Assembly: GCF_013359735.1 (NCBI RefSeq)
Contig: NZ_JABFMX010000005.1
Coordinates: forward strand, 1-64,000
Length of the DNA stretch: 64,000 nucleotides
Source of the DNA: Arthrobacter sp. C9C5
GTDB taxonomy: Bacteria > Actinomycetota > Actinomycetes > Actinomycetales > Micrococcaceae
Reading direction: 5' to 3'
In this document: piece by piece, positions 35,643 to 43,932 of the stretch
How positions within the stretch are numbered: position 1 is the first letter of the stretch
How the letters are laid out: each line of letters opens with the position of its first letter
The notes under the pieces: generated by a model
The model's input: only the letters and a program-made list of their open reading frames with translations
Database searches by the model: none
Told to the model about the DNA's origin: nothing
Position numbers and translations under genes: made by a program

Positions 35643-35682
35643 CCCTCCGCCCGAAGCAAGAGACAGCGGGACGGGGGACCGC

Positions 35683-36987
35683 GTGGCAGCGGAATTGACC
35701 GTGCGGACCGCCATCGAAAGCGCCTCCGCTGCGGAGACGGCAAGGATCATCGCCACCCTCATCCGCGTGACGGGCGACTGGAGCCTCGCGGAGGATTGTG
35801 TTCAGGACGCGTTTGCGCGCGCCCTCGTCGACTGGCCGGAGCGTGGAATCCCCGCCAACACCGGGGCGTGGCTGACAACTGTCGCGAAGAACAGGGCGAT
35901 CGACCGGATGCGGAGTGCGGCCAGCGAAAAGAGGGCGGTGCGGGAACTCACAATCCTGGCCGAGCTCGAAGAGCTGGCTGACGAGCCACCCGGCGATCCA
36001 GCTGCCGATCCAGCTGGCGACGACGACCGGCTGCGGCTGATCTACACCTGTTGCCACCCCGCCCTCCCGCTCGAGGCCCGGGTGGCATTGACATTGCGCA
36101 CAGTGGCGGGCCTGACGACAGGCGAGATCGCACGCGCGTTCCTCGTCCCGGAGGCCACCATGTCGAAACGGCTCGTCCGCGCCCGCGGCAAAATCCGGGA
36201 TGCCGGCATTCCGTACCGGGTGCCGCCGCCGGAGCTGATCTCCGAACGCACGGCCGGGATCCTGTCCGTCCTTTACCTCATGTTCAACGAGGGATATGCG
36301 GCCACCGGCGGCACCACGTTGATCCGCGAGCCCCTTGTCCGCGAGGCGATCCGTCTCAACCGGCTGCTGATCCGTCTACTCAACGGGTCTCCGCAGGAAC
36401 CGGAGGCCCTTGGCCTGCTGGCGCTCATGCTGTTCCAGCATGGCCGCCGGAAAACGCGGACGGACGCGGCAGGGGACCTGGTGACACTGGAGGACCAGGA
36501 CCGCGAACGATGGGACCGGGCAGCGACGGCGGAGGCCGTCGCGCTCCTGGCGGCCGCCGACCGGCTCGGGGCTTCCCGCGGCTCCCGGCCCGGGAGCTAC
36601 CGGATCCAGGCCGCCATCGCCGCGTGCCACATGACCGCCCCCGACTTCGGCAGCACGGACTTCGCCCGCGTGGCACTGCTGTACGACCGCCTCGCGCAAC
36701 TGGCGCCCTCGCCGGTCGTCGAGCTCAACCGTGCCGTCGCCGTCGCGATGTCCCAGGGGCCGGAGGCGGGGCTGGCCCTCATGGAGCAACTGGACCGGAC
36801 GCGGTCACTGGAGCGGTACTACCTCCTGCCTGCCGCGAAAGCCGATCTCCTGCGGCGCCTGGGCAGAATGCACGAGGCCGGCCGCGACTACCTGCGCGCC
36901 CGGGCACTCGCACCATCCGAGGTCGAGCGCCGCTACCTCAGCAAACGCCTGGCGGAGACCGGCGCCGAGGGAACCGGGGTACTGTGA
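35683..36987 (+). CDS. ECF42-type sigma factor with C-terminal extension
   Basis: This 434-residue RNA polymerase sigma factor has region 2 at about 10-80 (WSLAEDCVQDAFARAL, WLTTVAKNRAIDRMR) and region 4 at about 120-180 (LEARVALTLRTVAGLTTGEI, ATMSKRLVRARGKIR), followed by a C-terminal TPR-like helical extension of about 230 residues (YDRLAQLAPSPVVELNRAVA). This layout, the DGPF partner and the absence of an anti-sigma gene define group ECF42, whose activity depends on the extension. It starts with GTG and overlaps the VOC gene by one base. Confidence 0.92.
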   Translation: MAAELTVRTAIESASAAETARIIATLIRVTGDWSLAEDCVQDAFARALVDWPERGIPANTGAWLTTVAKNRAIDRMRSAASEKRAVRELTILAELEELADEPPGDPAADPAGDDDRLRLIYTCCHPALPLEARVALTLRTVAGLTTGEIARAFLVPEATMSKRLVRARGKIRDAGIPYRVPPPELISERTAGILSVLYLMFNEGYAATGGTTLIREPLVREAIRLNRLLIRLLNGSPQEPEALGLLALMLFQHGRRKTRTDAAGDLVTLEDQDRERWDRAATAEAVALLAAADRLGASRGSRPGSYRIQAAIAACHMTAPDFGSTDFARVALLYDRLAQLAPSPVVELNRAVAVAMSQGPEAGLALMEQLDRTRSLERYYLLPAAKADLLRRLGRMHEAGRDYLRARALAPSEVERRYLSKRLAETGAEGTGVL

Positions 36988-37385
36988 TGCGCATGGAGAT
37001 GCGCCTCGAGGTCATACAAGTGCCGGTCGCCGACGTCGATAAAGCCAAGTCGTTCTACATCGACCAGTTGGGATTCGACCTGGACCACGACGTGGAATAC
37101 ATCCCCGGGATGAGGGTCGTCCAGCTCACCCCACCCGGATCCGCCGCCTCGATTGTCATCGGGACGGGAATGACCAGCATGGCCCCCGGAAGCCTGGAAG
37201 GCCTGCAACTCGTCGTACCGGACATGGCATCCACCCGCGCCGAGCTCCTCCGCCGCGGGGCAGAGATCAGCGAGGTCCAGGACCTTGGCGGAATCGCCTT
37301 CGCATATTTCAGCGACCCGGATGGCAACCGCTGGGTCATCCAGGAATCCACGTCCCCGGACGTCAAGGAAGCTCCCCGGCGCTAA
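36987..37385 (+). CDS. VOC-family (glyoxalase/bleomycin-resistance fold) protein
   Basis: This 132-residue protein is built of two beta-alpha-beta-beta-beta modules. The N-terminal VIQVPVADVDKAKSFYIDQL and the C-terminal GIAFAYFSDPDGNRWVIQE are classic VOC signatures. Members bind metals and act as lyases, dioxygenases or drug-binding proteins; the substrate here is unknown. ATG 36987 overlaps the TGA of the sigma gene (TGATG), so it is part of the DGPF-ECF42 operon and may be involved in the same response. Confidence 0.88.
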   Translation: MRMEMRLEVIQVPVADVDKAKSFYIDQLGFDLDHDVEYIPGMRVVQLTPPGSAASIVIGTGMTSMAPGSLEGLQLVVPDMASTRAELLRRGAEISEVQDLGGIAFAYFSDPDGNRWVIQESTSPDVKEAPRR

Positions 37386-37399
37386 CGGCTTCAGCCGGT

Positions 37400-37447
37400 T
37401 AAAGCACTGTGGCCACTCACCCGAGGGGGAGTGGCCACAGAGCTTTA
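37400..37447. terminator. Bidirectional terminator hairpin
   Basis: CTGTGGCCACTC and GAGTGGCCACAG (37407-37418 and 37429-37440) pair perfectly, and after one A-A mismatch TAAAGC/GCTTTA extends the stem. The T-rich flank after the right arm (GCTTTA) helps termination of the VOC transcript. It also serves the convergent small membrane protein gene. Confidence 0.82.
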
Positions 37448-37462
37448 CGACTTAGCCGCCCG

Positions 37463-37765
37463 CTAGAGGCGCAGGATGGCGGTCATCCGGGCAGTGTCCT
37501 GCCGGGTGCGCGACCTACCGAGGTAGAGCACCGCGCCGACCGCCGCCGCAGCGCCCAGCAGCAGGGGCAGGACCCACGGGATCCAGGTCAGTCCAGGCTG
37601 GTAGCCGAAGCCTGCCGCCATGAAAATGATCCAGCTCAGCATCCCCACGCCGAGGGCGATTCCGGCCGGCACGGTGATGCCGTACTTGGCGTGCCGCTTG
37701 TCGTTGGCCCAGACCACAAAACCCGCCGCTACGGCCACCATGGCCACCACAATCAGGGACAGCAT
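37463..37765 (-). CDS. Small three-helix membrane protein
   Basis: This 100-residue hypothetical protein has three hydrophobic segments (about 2-20, 31-55 and 61-83) and a positively charged tail (GRSRTRQDTARM). No domain is recognised and no enzymatic motif is visible. The ATG has AAAGGAG seven bases upstream, so the call is firm as a gene. TACCGT near 37810 may be its -10 box. It lies between the ECF42 cluster terminator and the DUF3107 gene, with no clear link to either. Confidence 0.75.
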   Translation of the reverse strand: MLSLIVVAMVAVAAGFVVWANDKRHAKYGITVPAGIALGVGMLSWIIFMAAGFGYQPGLTWIPWVLPLLLGAAAAVGAVLYLGRSRTRQDTARMTAILRL

Positions 37766-37833
37766 TCAGACTCCTTTGGGAACTGCGGGTTGGGGGCGGG
37801 TTGAACGGTAGGGGTGCGGGTCCGGGGCGTTGC

Positions 37834-38058
37834 CTAGAGGGCGCCGAAGCCGACCCGGCGGACCTCTTCGGCGCCGATTTCCACGTAGCCCAGGACGTTC
37901 GCCGGGATGATGATCTGGCGGCCCTTCTCATCGGTCAGGCGGAGTTCGGTGCCCTTGGACAGGGCCTCTTCCACGAGCTTCGCCACTACGTCCGCTTCCT
38001 GGTTGGATTCGAGGGCAATTTCGCGGCCGATGTTCTGAATGCCGATCTTTACTTCCAC
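37834..38058 (-). CDS. DUF3107 small protein
   Basis: This 74-residue protein opens VEVKIGIQNIGREIALES and contains GRQIIIPANVLGYVEIG, matching the actinobacterial DUF3107 family (TB9.4/Rv3208A of M. tuberculosis). Its function is unknown; it is soluble and highly conserved in the phylum. The GTG start has GGGAGG seven bases upstream. A TetR gene lies upstream on the same strand, the same pairing as Rv3208-Rv3208A. Confidence 0.9.
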   Translation of the reverse strand: MEVKIGIQNIGREIALESNQEADVVAKLVEEALSKGTELRLTDEKGRQIIIPANVLGYVEIGAEEVRRVGFGAL

Positions 38059-38090
38059 AGCAAGGCCTCCCAGCCAATCAAAGTGTTCAA

Positions 38091-38120
38091 GTTTTCTCTG
38101 CGAGGGTTTTCTCTACGAGT
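38091..38120. repeat. 15-bp tandem direct repeat upstream of the DUF3107 gene
   Basis: GTTTTCTCTGCGAGG (38091-38105) is followed directly by GTTTTCTCTACGAGT (38106-38120), and a weaker third half (TGTTCTCTA) lies near 38134. The copies sit in the short gap between the TetR and DUF3107 genes, where a DUF3107 promoter or operator would lie. Regulator binding is a guess. Confidence 0.5.
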
Positions 38121-38150
38121 TCCCTCTAGGAGGTGTTCTCTATTTGTAGT

Positions 38151-38819
38151 CTAGGACTCTTTGGGAAAGCGGGAGATTCCGCGCCAAGCTAAACGGTAGA
38201 TCAGGTCACTGGCCACATCGATGTCCAGGTTACCGTCGGTTTCCAGCCAGTACCGGGCACTGACCTGCGCCATTCCGGACAGCCCCCGGCCCAGGAGTTG
38301 GGCTTCCAGGAGCGGCAGTTTGGTGTCCTCGGCGATGACTTTCGCGATCGCGTCGGCGAAGGTCTTGTTGAACGTTTCCAGCCGCGCGCTCACATCGTGG
38401 TCGTTGACCAGGTCGGATTCGAAGACCAGCCGGTGGGCCTGGTCATCGTTGGCGATGAAATGGAAGTAGGCCCGCATGACGGCCTGGACGCGCTCGTCGT
38501 TGTCCGTCGTGGAGTTCAGCGCACCGAGCAGCAGGTCCGTAAGCCCCGACAAGTGGCTGTCCAGCAGGGCCAGGTACAGCTCGCGCTTGGACGGGAAGTG
38601 CTGGTACAGCACGGGCTTGCTCACGTGCGCGGTCTCGGCGATTTCGTCCATGGCGGCGCCATGGTAGCCGTTGGCCACGAAGACCTCCTGCGCGGCGGCG
38701 AGCAGCTGGGCCCGTCGTTCATCGCGCGGCAGCCGCGCCGAGCGCTGCGTCCCGCTCCGCGTCTGGGCCGCCGACGACTTTCCGGTGTGTCCCCGCTCAA
38801 CCGGTGCCTGATGAACCAC
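38151..38819 (-). CDS. TetR-family transcriptional regulator
   Basis: This 222-residue protein has a TetR DNA-binding domain at about 32-80 (RRAQLLAAAQEVFVANGY, AMDEIAETAHVSKPVLYQHF) and a helical C-terminal domain. The short basic N-terminal extension (APVERGHTGKSS) is also seen in relatives such as Rv3208. The GTG at 38819 is chosen because GAAGG lies six bases upstream; the frame stays open far upstream through the opposite strand of moeZ, but that is not coding. It is divergent from moeZ and just upstream of the DUF3107 gene. Confidence 0.88.
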   Translation of the reverse strand: MVHQAPVERGHTGKSSAAQTRSGTQRSARLPRDERRAQLLAAAQEVFVANGYHGAAMDEIAETAHVSKPVLYQHFPSKRELYLALLDSHLSGLTDLLLGALNSTTDNDERVQAVMRAYFHFIANDDQAHRLVFESDLVNDHDVSARLETFNKTFADAIAKVIAEDTKLPLLEAQLLGRGLSGMAQVSARYWLETDGNLDIDVASDLIYRLAWRGISRFPKES

Positions 38820-38903
38820 TGTCGGCCTTCTTTCCTTCGCTGTTAGCTCCACTTTACGCGGGGGTAATATGACCTGGCGGCATCTTCGGGCATACATTGA
38901 AGT

Positions 38904-40115
38904 ATGGCTTCCCAGTTGACCCCAAACGGAACCCCCGCAACCCCGCCGCCGGCGCCAGGACCGCTGGTCGAACCTGCGGACGCGCTGACGCCGGAGGAGG
39001 TGGAGCGCTACTCCCGCCACCTGATCATTCCCGAGATCGGTACGCTCGGGCAGCGCCGGCTGAAAAACGCCAGGGTCCTGGTGATCGGTGCCGGCGGCCT
39101 CGGCTCGCCCGCGCTGCTCTACCTGGCCGCCGCCGGGGTGGGAACCCTGGGCATCATCGACGACGACGACGTTGACCTCAGCAACCTCCAACGCCAGGTG
39201 ATCCACGGTGTGGCCGACGTCGGCCGGCCCAAGACTGAGTCCGCCCGCGACGCGATCGCCGCGCTGAACCCCCTGGTCGATGTCCGGCTGCACAACGTCC
39301 GGCTGGATGCCTCCAACGCACTGGAGCTCTTCGCCGGCTACGACCTGATCGTCGACGGCGCCGACAACTTCGCCACCCGCTACCTGGTCAACGATGCCGC
39401 CGCCATCCTCGGAAAGCCCTACGTGTGGGGCTCGATCTTCCGCTTCGACGGACAGGTCAGCGTTTTTTGGGAGCAGCACGGCCCGACGTACCGGGACCTG
39501 TACCCCGAAGCGCCGCCCGCGGGTTCGGTGCCTTCCTGCGGGGAAGGCGGCGTCTTCGGCATGCTGTGCGCCGCCGTCGGCTCCCTCATGGTGACCGAGG
39601 CGGTCAAGCTGATCACCGGCGTCGGGCGTTCGCTGCTGGGCCGGGTGGCGCTGTTCGACGCGCTCGGCGGCAGCTGGCGCGAAATCAAAGTCTCCAGGGA
39701 TCCCGAAGCCCCGCGCGTCGCCGAGCTCACCGACTACGAGGCCTTCTGCGGGATCGCCCCCGCCGCAGACGCCGGAACCGAACACACCGTCACCGCCACC
39801 CAGCTCGCCACCATGCTCGCGTCGCGCAAGGCCGGGCTGAAGGATTTCCAGCTCGTGGACGTGCGCGAAAGCGGCGAGTTCGACATCGTCCGCATCGACG
39901 GCGCCACGCTGATCCCGCAAGGCCGGATCCTGGCCGGCGACGCGTGGGCCGAGCTGCCGCAGGACACGGACATTGTGTTCCACTGCAAGGGCGGGACACG
40001 CTCCGCGGCCGTGCTCGCCGCCGCCCGGGCAGCCGGCTACGAACGGGTCAGCCACCTGGAGGGCGGGATCCTCGCCTGGGTGCGCGAGGTGGAACCGGGC
40101 AAACCGGTCTACTGA
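38904..40115 (+). CDS. moeZ: Adenylyltransferase/sulfurtransferase MoeZ (ThiF + rhodanese)
   Basis: This 403-residue E1-like enzyme has an N-terminal ThiF/MoeB domain (about 25-270: RHLIIPEIGTLGQRRL, the ATP-binding VLVIGAGGLGSPAL and DGADNFATRYLVND) and a C-terminal rhodanese domain with the sulfur-carrying cysteine in FHCKGGTRSA (about 357-366). It adenylates and thiolates ubiquitin-like sulfur carriers such as MoaD, ThiS or CysO. Paired CxxC zinc motifs of E. coli MoeB are absent. As the window has no thiF, it may serve the ThiS encoded at 34.1 kb. Confidence 0.93.
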   Translation: MASQLTPNGTPATPPPAPGPLVEPADALTPEEVERYSRHLIIPEIGTLGQRRLKNARVLVIGAGGLGSPALLYLAAAGVGTLGIIDDDDVDLSNLQRQVIHGVADVGRPKTESARDAIAALNPLVDVRLHNVRLDASNALELFAGYDLIVDGADNFATRYLVNDAAAILGKPYVWGSIFRFDGQVSVFWEQHGPTYRDLYPEAPPAGSVPSCGEGGVFGMLCAAVGSLMVTEAVKLITGVGRSLLGRVALFDALGGSWREIKVSRDPEAPRVAELTDYEAFCGIAPAADAGTEHTVTATQLATMLASRKAGLKDFQLVDVRESGEFDIVRIDGATLIPQGRILAGDAWAELPQDTDIVFHCKGGTRSAAVLAAARAAGYERVSHLEGGILAWVREVEPGKPVY

Positions 40116-40138
40116 CAATTTTGAACACCTTTCCCTGG

Positions 40139-40163
40139 GTACCTTGTCCGGAGTACCTTGTCC
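40139..40163. repeat. Direct repeat GTACCTTGTCC upstream of the SDR gene
   Basis: Two identical 11-bp copies occur at 40139-40149 and 40153-40163, 14 bases apart, within the 82-base gap between moeZ and the dehydrogenase gene. They could be a regulator site or chance duplication. Confidence 0.45.
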
Positions 40164-40197
40164 CCGGGCCGCCGGCCCCTACCCGAGAGGCACTGCC

Positions 40198-41211
40198 ATG
40201 AGCCAAGACACGGACCTGACCCCGCAGCACAAGATCGGCTCGGGTTTCGGCCCGCGTTCGACGGCGGCGGAGGTCATCGCGGGTGTGGACCTGAGCGGGA
40301 AGACCGCCGTGGTCACCGGCGGCTACTCCGGGCTCGGCCTGGAGACGGTCCGGGCACTTTCTTCCGCCGGGGCCCGGGTGATGGTTCCGGCGCGGCGCCC
40401 CGACCATGCCCGCAAGGTCCTGGCCGAGGCCGGCCTCGAGGGGGTCCGCGTGGCCGGGCTTGACCTGGCCGAGCTCGACAGCGTGCGGGAGTTCGCGGCC
40501 GATTTCCTTGCCTCCGATTTCCTCGGCGACGGCAACAGCCTGGACATCCTGATCAACAACGCCGCCATCATGGCCAGCCCGGAGCAGCGCGTTGGCCCGG
40601 GGTGGGAATCCCAGTTCGCCACGAACCATCTGGGCCACTTCGTGCTCACCAACCTGCTGTGGCCCGCGCTCTCCGCGGGGGAGGGGGCCCGGGTGGTGGC
40701 ACTGTCCTCCACCGGCCACAAGCTGTCGCCCATCCGGTTCGATGACATCAATTTCGACTCCGGCTACGACAAGTGGAAGGCCTACGGTCAGGCGAAGACG
40801 GCGAATGCGCTGTTCGCGGTGCAGCTGGACGCGCTCGGGAAACGTGCCGGTGTCCGGGCCTTCGCCGTGCACCCGGGAGGCATCATGACCGAGCTGCAGC
40901 GGCACCTGCCCCGGGAAGAGATGATCGCCTCGGGCTGGATGGATGCGGAGGGCAACCTCAACGAGCGGTTCAAGACGCCCGCCCAGGGGGCCGCGACCTC
41001 GGTCTGGGCGGCCACCTCGCCGCTGCTTGCCGGCAAGGGCGGCGTCTACTGCGAGGACTGCGATATTGCCGAGCCGACGGTGCCGGGAACGCCGGAAGCG
41101 CGGGTCAGGGGAGTGGATGCCCACGCCGTGGACCGGGCGGACGCCGAAAGGCTGTGGCAGCTGTCCGCCGAGCTGACGGGTGTCAACGCCTTCGCCGCGC
41201 AATCGGACTAA
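40198..41211 (+). CDS. Short-chain dehydrogenase/reductase (WWOX/RDH-like)
   Basis: This 337-residue NAD(P)-dependent oxidoreductase has the cofactor motif VVTGGYSGLGLETV (about 38-51), NNAAIMAS, and the catalytic Tyr and Lys in YGQAKTAN (Y-x3-K) preceded by the serine in VALSSTGHK. The length and LSSTGH are typical of retinol-dehydrogenase-like SDRs of actinobacteria. The substrate is unknown. The ATG has GAGAGG upstream. The frame is open further upstream inside moeZ, but that part has no domain content. Confidence 0.9.
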   Translation: MSQDTDLTPQHKIGSGFGPRSTAAEVIAGVDLSGKTAVVTGGYSGLGLETVRALSSAGARVMVPARRPDHARKVLAEAGLEGVRVAGLDLAELDSVREFAADFLASDFLGDGNSLDILINNAAIMASPEQRVGPGWESQFATNHLGHFVLTNLLWPALSAGEGARVVALSSTGHKLSPIRFDDINFDSGYDKWKAYGQAKTANALFAVQLDALGKRAGVRAFAVHPGGIMTELQRHLPREEMIASGWMDAEGNLNERFKTPAQGAATSVWAATSPLLAGKGGVYCEDCDIAEPTVPGTPEARVRGVDAHAVDRADAERLWQLSAELTGVNAFAAQSD

Positions 41212-41226
41212 CCGCGGGCCTGACCG

Positions 41227-41252
41227 CCGGACTGGCCGACCTGGCCAGCCGG
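41227..41252. terminator. Hairpin between the SDR gene and hemA
   Basis: CCGG-CTGGCC and GGCCAG-CCGG arms (41227-41237 and 41243-41252, one bulged A) enclose a GACCT loop. It is a moderate terminator candidate for the two convergent genes. Confidence 0.45.
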
Positions 41253-41285
41253 ACGGAACAGCGCCGGGCTAGCGGCTGAGGGGTA

Positions 41286-42635
41286 TCAGGCCGTTTCCCG
41301 CTGGCCGTCGGCGGAGCGCAGCGCGTTGTGGTCGACCGGGCACTCTGCCTCAGTGCCGGAAGCGGGGCGCCGGCCCGCAGGTTGTTCAACCGTGATGCCG
41401 TAGACGGCCTCGAGGCCGGCCACATAGTCGTCCTGCTGGCCGTTCGCAGCGAGTTCCCGGGCACGGACGGTGGGCACGTGCAACAGCTGCTTGACCATCC
41501 GGCGCAGGGCAAACTCGACTTCCTCTGCCGCGGCGGTGCAGCCGTGGCGGGCGCGCACCTTTTCCATTTCGGCGTCGAGCACGTTCATCGTGTGGCGGCG
41601 CAGGGCGACGATGGCCGAATCAACCGAGCGCGCCTCTCGCTCCTGCTCGAAGGCGGTGGCGGCGCCGTCGACGATGCCGCTGGCCTGGTTCAGGGACTCC
41701 GCTTGCTCCTGCGGGGCGGCCAGCCGGACGGACTCCAGCGTGAGCAGTTCGACGCCGTCGAGTTCGGCGACGGCGGGGTCGAAATCGTGGGTGAGGGCCA
41801 GGTCGATCGCGATCAGCGGCTGCGGCGACGCCGAGCGGATCCGGGCCAGTTCGGAGGCCTCGACGCGGTTGTCGGAGCCGCTGCAGCCGATCATCACGTC
41901 GGCGGCCGCGACGGCGTCCGGCAGGGAAGCGCTGTCCAGGGCGGTGCCGCCGCGGGTGGCGACAAAGCCGGCGGCGCGGCCCGAGGAGGAGAAGACGGAG
42001 ATGTCAGTGCAGCCGCGTTCGCGCAGCAGGGACATGGTTGCGCCGGCGTAGGCGCCGGTGCCGAAGACGACGGCCTTCTTGGTGGACCAGTCGGGGTTTT
42101 CGGAGAGGTCGGTGGCGAGGTCCAGGGCGACGGAGACGATCGACAGTCCGCGCGAGCCGAGGGCCGTCTGTGCACCGACGTCCTTGGCGGTCTTGGAGGC
42201 GGCCTGGAACAGCCGCACGAGACCGGAGCTCGCGGTGCCTTCGTGCTGCGCGGTGATCAGGGCGCGCCGGACCTGGCCTGCGATCTCGCGTTCCCCGACG
42301 ACGGCGGAATCCAGTCCGGAACTGACCGCGAACAGGTGACGGCTGACGTCCGGGCCGGTGCGGGTACTAAAGGACCGGGAGACGAGTTGTTCGTTAAGTC
42401 CGCTGGCGCCGCTGATCTGGGAGACCAGCGCGGCGCGGGCCGCCTCGACGTCGTCCGGGTGCGGCGCTTCGCCGTAGATTTCGAAGCGGTTGCAGGTGGC
42501 AAGGACAACGGCACCCGCCACGGCCGGCGATTCGGCGAGGGCGGATGTGGCAAGCCCGGAAGCGCCGGTGCTCAGTTGAGCAACGGTCTCCAGGTCGATG
42601 TCGGCGTGTGTAGCCACCAATGAGAAAAGAACCAC
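41286..42635 (-). CDS. hemA: Glutamyl-tRNA reductase
   Basis: This 449-residue NADPH-dependent enzyme makes glutamate-1-semialdehyde from glutamyl-tRNA, the first step of the C5 heme pathway. The catalytic cysteine is C48 in [28 protein letters not shown] and the NADPH-binding [11 protein letters not shown] follow. A GTG start at 42635 ([16 protein letters not shown]) matches family N-termini; the upstream in-frame extension is unrelated. TATGAT lies nine bases upstream, so the leader is very short. It is divergent from the rest of the heme operon. Confidence 0.95.
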   Translation of the reverse strand: MVLFSLVATHADIDLETVAQLSTGASGLATSALAESPAVAGAVVLATCNRFEIYGEAPHPDDVEAARAALVSQISGASGLNEQLVSRSFSTRTGPDVSRHLFAVSSGLDSAVVGEREIAGQVRRALITAQHEGTASSGLVRLFQAASKTAKDVGAQTALGSRGLSIVSVALDLATDLSENPDWSTKKAVVFGTGAYAGATMSLLRERGCTDISVFSSSGRAAGFVATRGGTALDSASLPDAVAAADVMIGCSGSDNRVEASELARIRSASPQPLIAIDLALTHDFDPAVAELDGVELLTLESVRLAAPQEQAESLNQASGIVDGAATAFEQEREARSVDSAIVALRRHTMNVLDAEMEKVRARHGCTAAAEEVEFALRRMVKQLLHVPTVRARELAANGQQDDYVAGLEAVYGITVEQPAGRRPASGTEAECPVDHNALRSADGQRETA

Positions 42636-42793
42636 AGCACGACAATCATAGCTTTTTCGCGTCCGTGTAGAACAACTGCCGGGCGTGGGACTGCCCACCC
42701 GGGGTTGTGATTCCCGCCACGGAGGCGTCCGCAGCGGCTGCCCTGACAGGTTGTAGTTATCTTTTGGGGCCGATTTTCGGCACAATCAAAGGC

Positions 42794-43927
42794 ATGACTC
42801 CTAGCGCTGCGGCCACGAACGGCACTGCAATTAACGGCACGGCAAACGACGGCACGGCACACAACAGTCTCGACGCCGGCCACCCCCTGATGGACGGCCG
42901 CACCGCCGACTCGCCGCTGATCACCGCCTACCGCGGCGGCAAGCCCTCCCGGCGGCCCGTCTGGTTCATGCGCCAGGCCGGCCGGTCGCTACCCGAGTAC
43001 CTCAAGGTGCGCGAAGGCGTGGCCATGCTGGATTCCTGCCTGCGCCCCGAGCTCGCCTCCGAGATCACCCTGCAGCCCGTGCGCCGGCACGACGTCGACG
43101 CGGCGATCTTCTTCTCCGACATCGTCATCCCGCTCAAGCTGGCCGGCGTCGGCGTCGATATTGTCCCCGGCGTCGGCCCGGTGCTGGACAAGCCCGTGCG
43201 CACCGCCGCGGACGTTGCCGCGCTGCCCCAGCTGAGCTGGGAGGCGCTGGAGCCGATCCGTGAGGCCGTGCGGCTCACCGTGGCCGAACTCGGCAGCACC
43301 CCGCTGATCGGCTTCGCGGGCGCACCCTTCACACTGGCCGCGTACATGGTGGAGGGCAAGCCGTCCCGCGACCACCTCGGCCCGCGCACCATGATGCACG
43401 CGGATCCGGAGACCTGGACGGCGCTGGCCAACTGGGCAGCCGACGCTTCCGGGATGTTCCTGCGCGCGCAGCTGGAGGCCGGAGCCTCCGCCGGGCAGCT
43501 CTTCGACTCCTGGGCCGGCTCCCTGGGCCTGGCCGACTACACGCGGTTCGTGGCCCCGGCATCCGCCCGCGCCCTCGATCACGTCCGGCACCTCGGAGCA
43601 CCCCTGATCCACTTCGGCACCGGCACCTCGGAGCTGCTGGTGGCGATGCGCGACGTCGGCGTGGACGTCGTGGGCGTCGACTACCGGCTGCCGCTGGACG
43701 AGGCCAACCGCCGGCTCGGCGGGACCGTGCCGCTGCAGGGAAACATCGACCCGGCACTGCTCTCCGCACCATGGGAAATCCTCGAGGCCCATGTCCGCGA
43801 CGTCATCAAGGCCGGCGCCTCGGCCCCGGGCCACGTCCTGAACCTGGGCCACGGCGTGCCTCCGGAGACGGACGCGGCGGTGCTGACCCGCGTCGTCGAA
43901 CTGATCCACTCGATCGCCCCGGAGTAA
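42794..43927 (+). CDS. hemE: Uroporphyrinogen decarboxylase
   Basis: This 377-residue TIM-barrel enzyme converts uroporphyrinogen III to coproporphyrinogen III. The signature PVWFMRQAGRSLPEYL (residues about 55-70) and IGFAGAPFTLAAYMVEG are intact. The N-terminal 40 residues are an Asn/Gly/Thr-rich extension outside the family core. ATG 42794 is chosen because CACAAT ends seven bases upstream and no ribosome-binding site supports earlier starts. It heads the plus-strand heme operon; hemY follows five bases after its stop. Confidence 0.95.
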   Translation: MTPSAAATNGTAINGTANDGTAHNSLDAGHPLMDGRTADSPLITAYRGGKPSRRPVWFMRQAGRSLPEYLKVREGVAMLDSCLRPELASEITLQPVRRHDVDAAIFFSDIVIPLKLAGVGVDIVPGVGPVLDKPVRTAADVAALPQLSWEALEPIREAVRLTVAELGSTPLIGFAGAPFTLAAYMVEGKPSRDHLGPRTMMHADPETWTALANWAADASGMFLRAQLEAGASAGQLFDSWAGSLGLADYTRFVAPASARALDHVRHLGAPLIHFGTGTSELLVAMRDVGVDVVGVDYRLPLDEANRRLGGTVPLQGNIDPALLSAPWEILEAHVRDVIKAGASAPGHVLNLGHGVPPETDAAVLTRVVELIHSIAPE

Positions 43928-43932
43928 ACCCG

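Noticed and set aside
38820-40118. Upstream extension of the TetR frame through the moeZ locus
   Set aside because: It would give a 655-residue fusion, but the extra part is antisense to moeZ, has no domain, and a ribosome-binding site supports the start at 38819.
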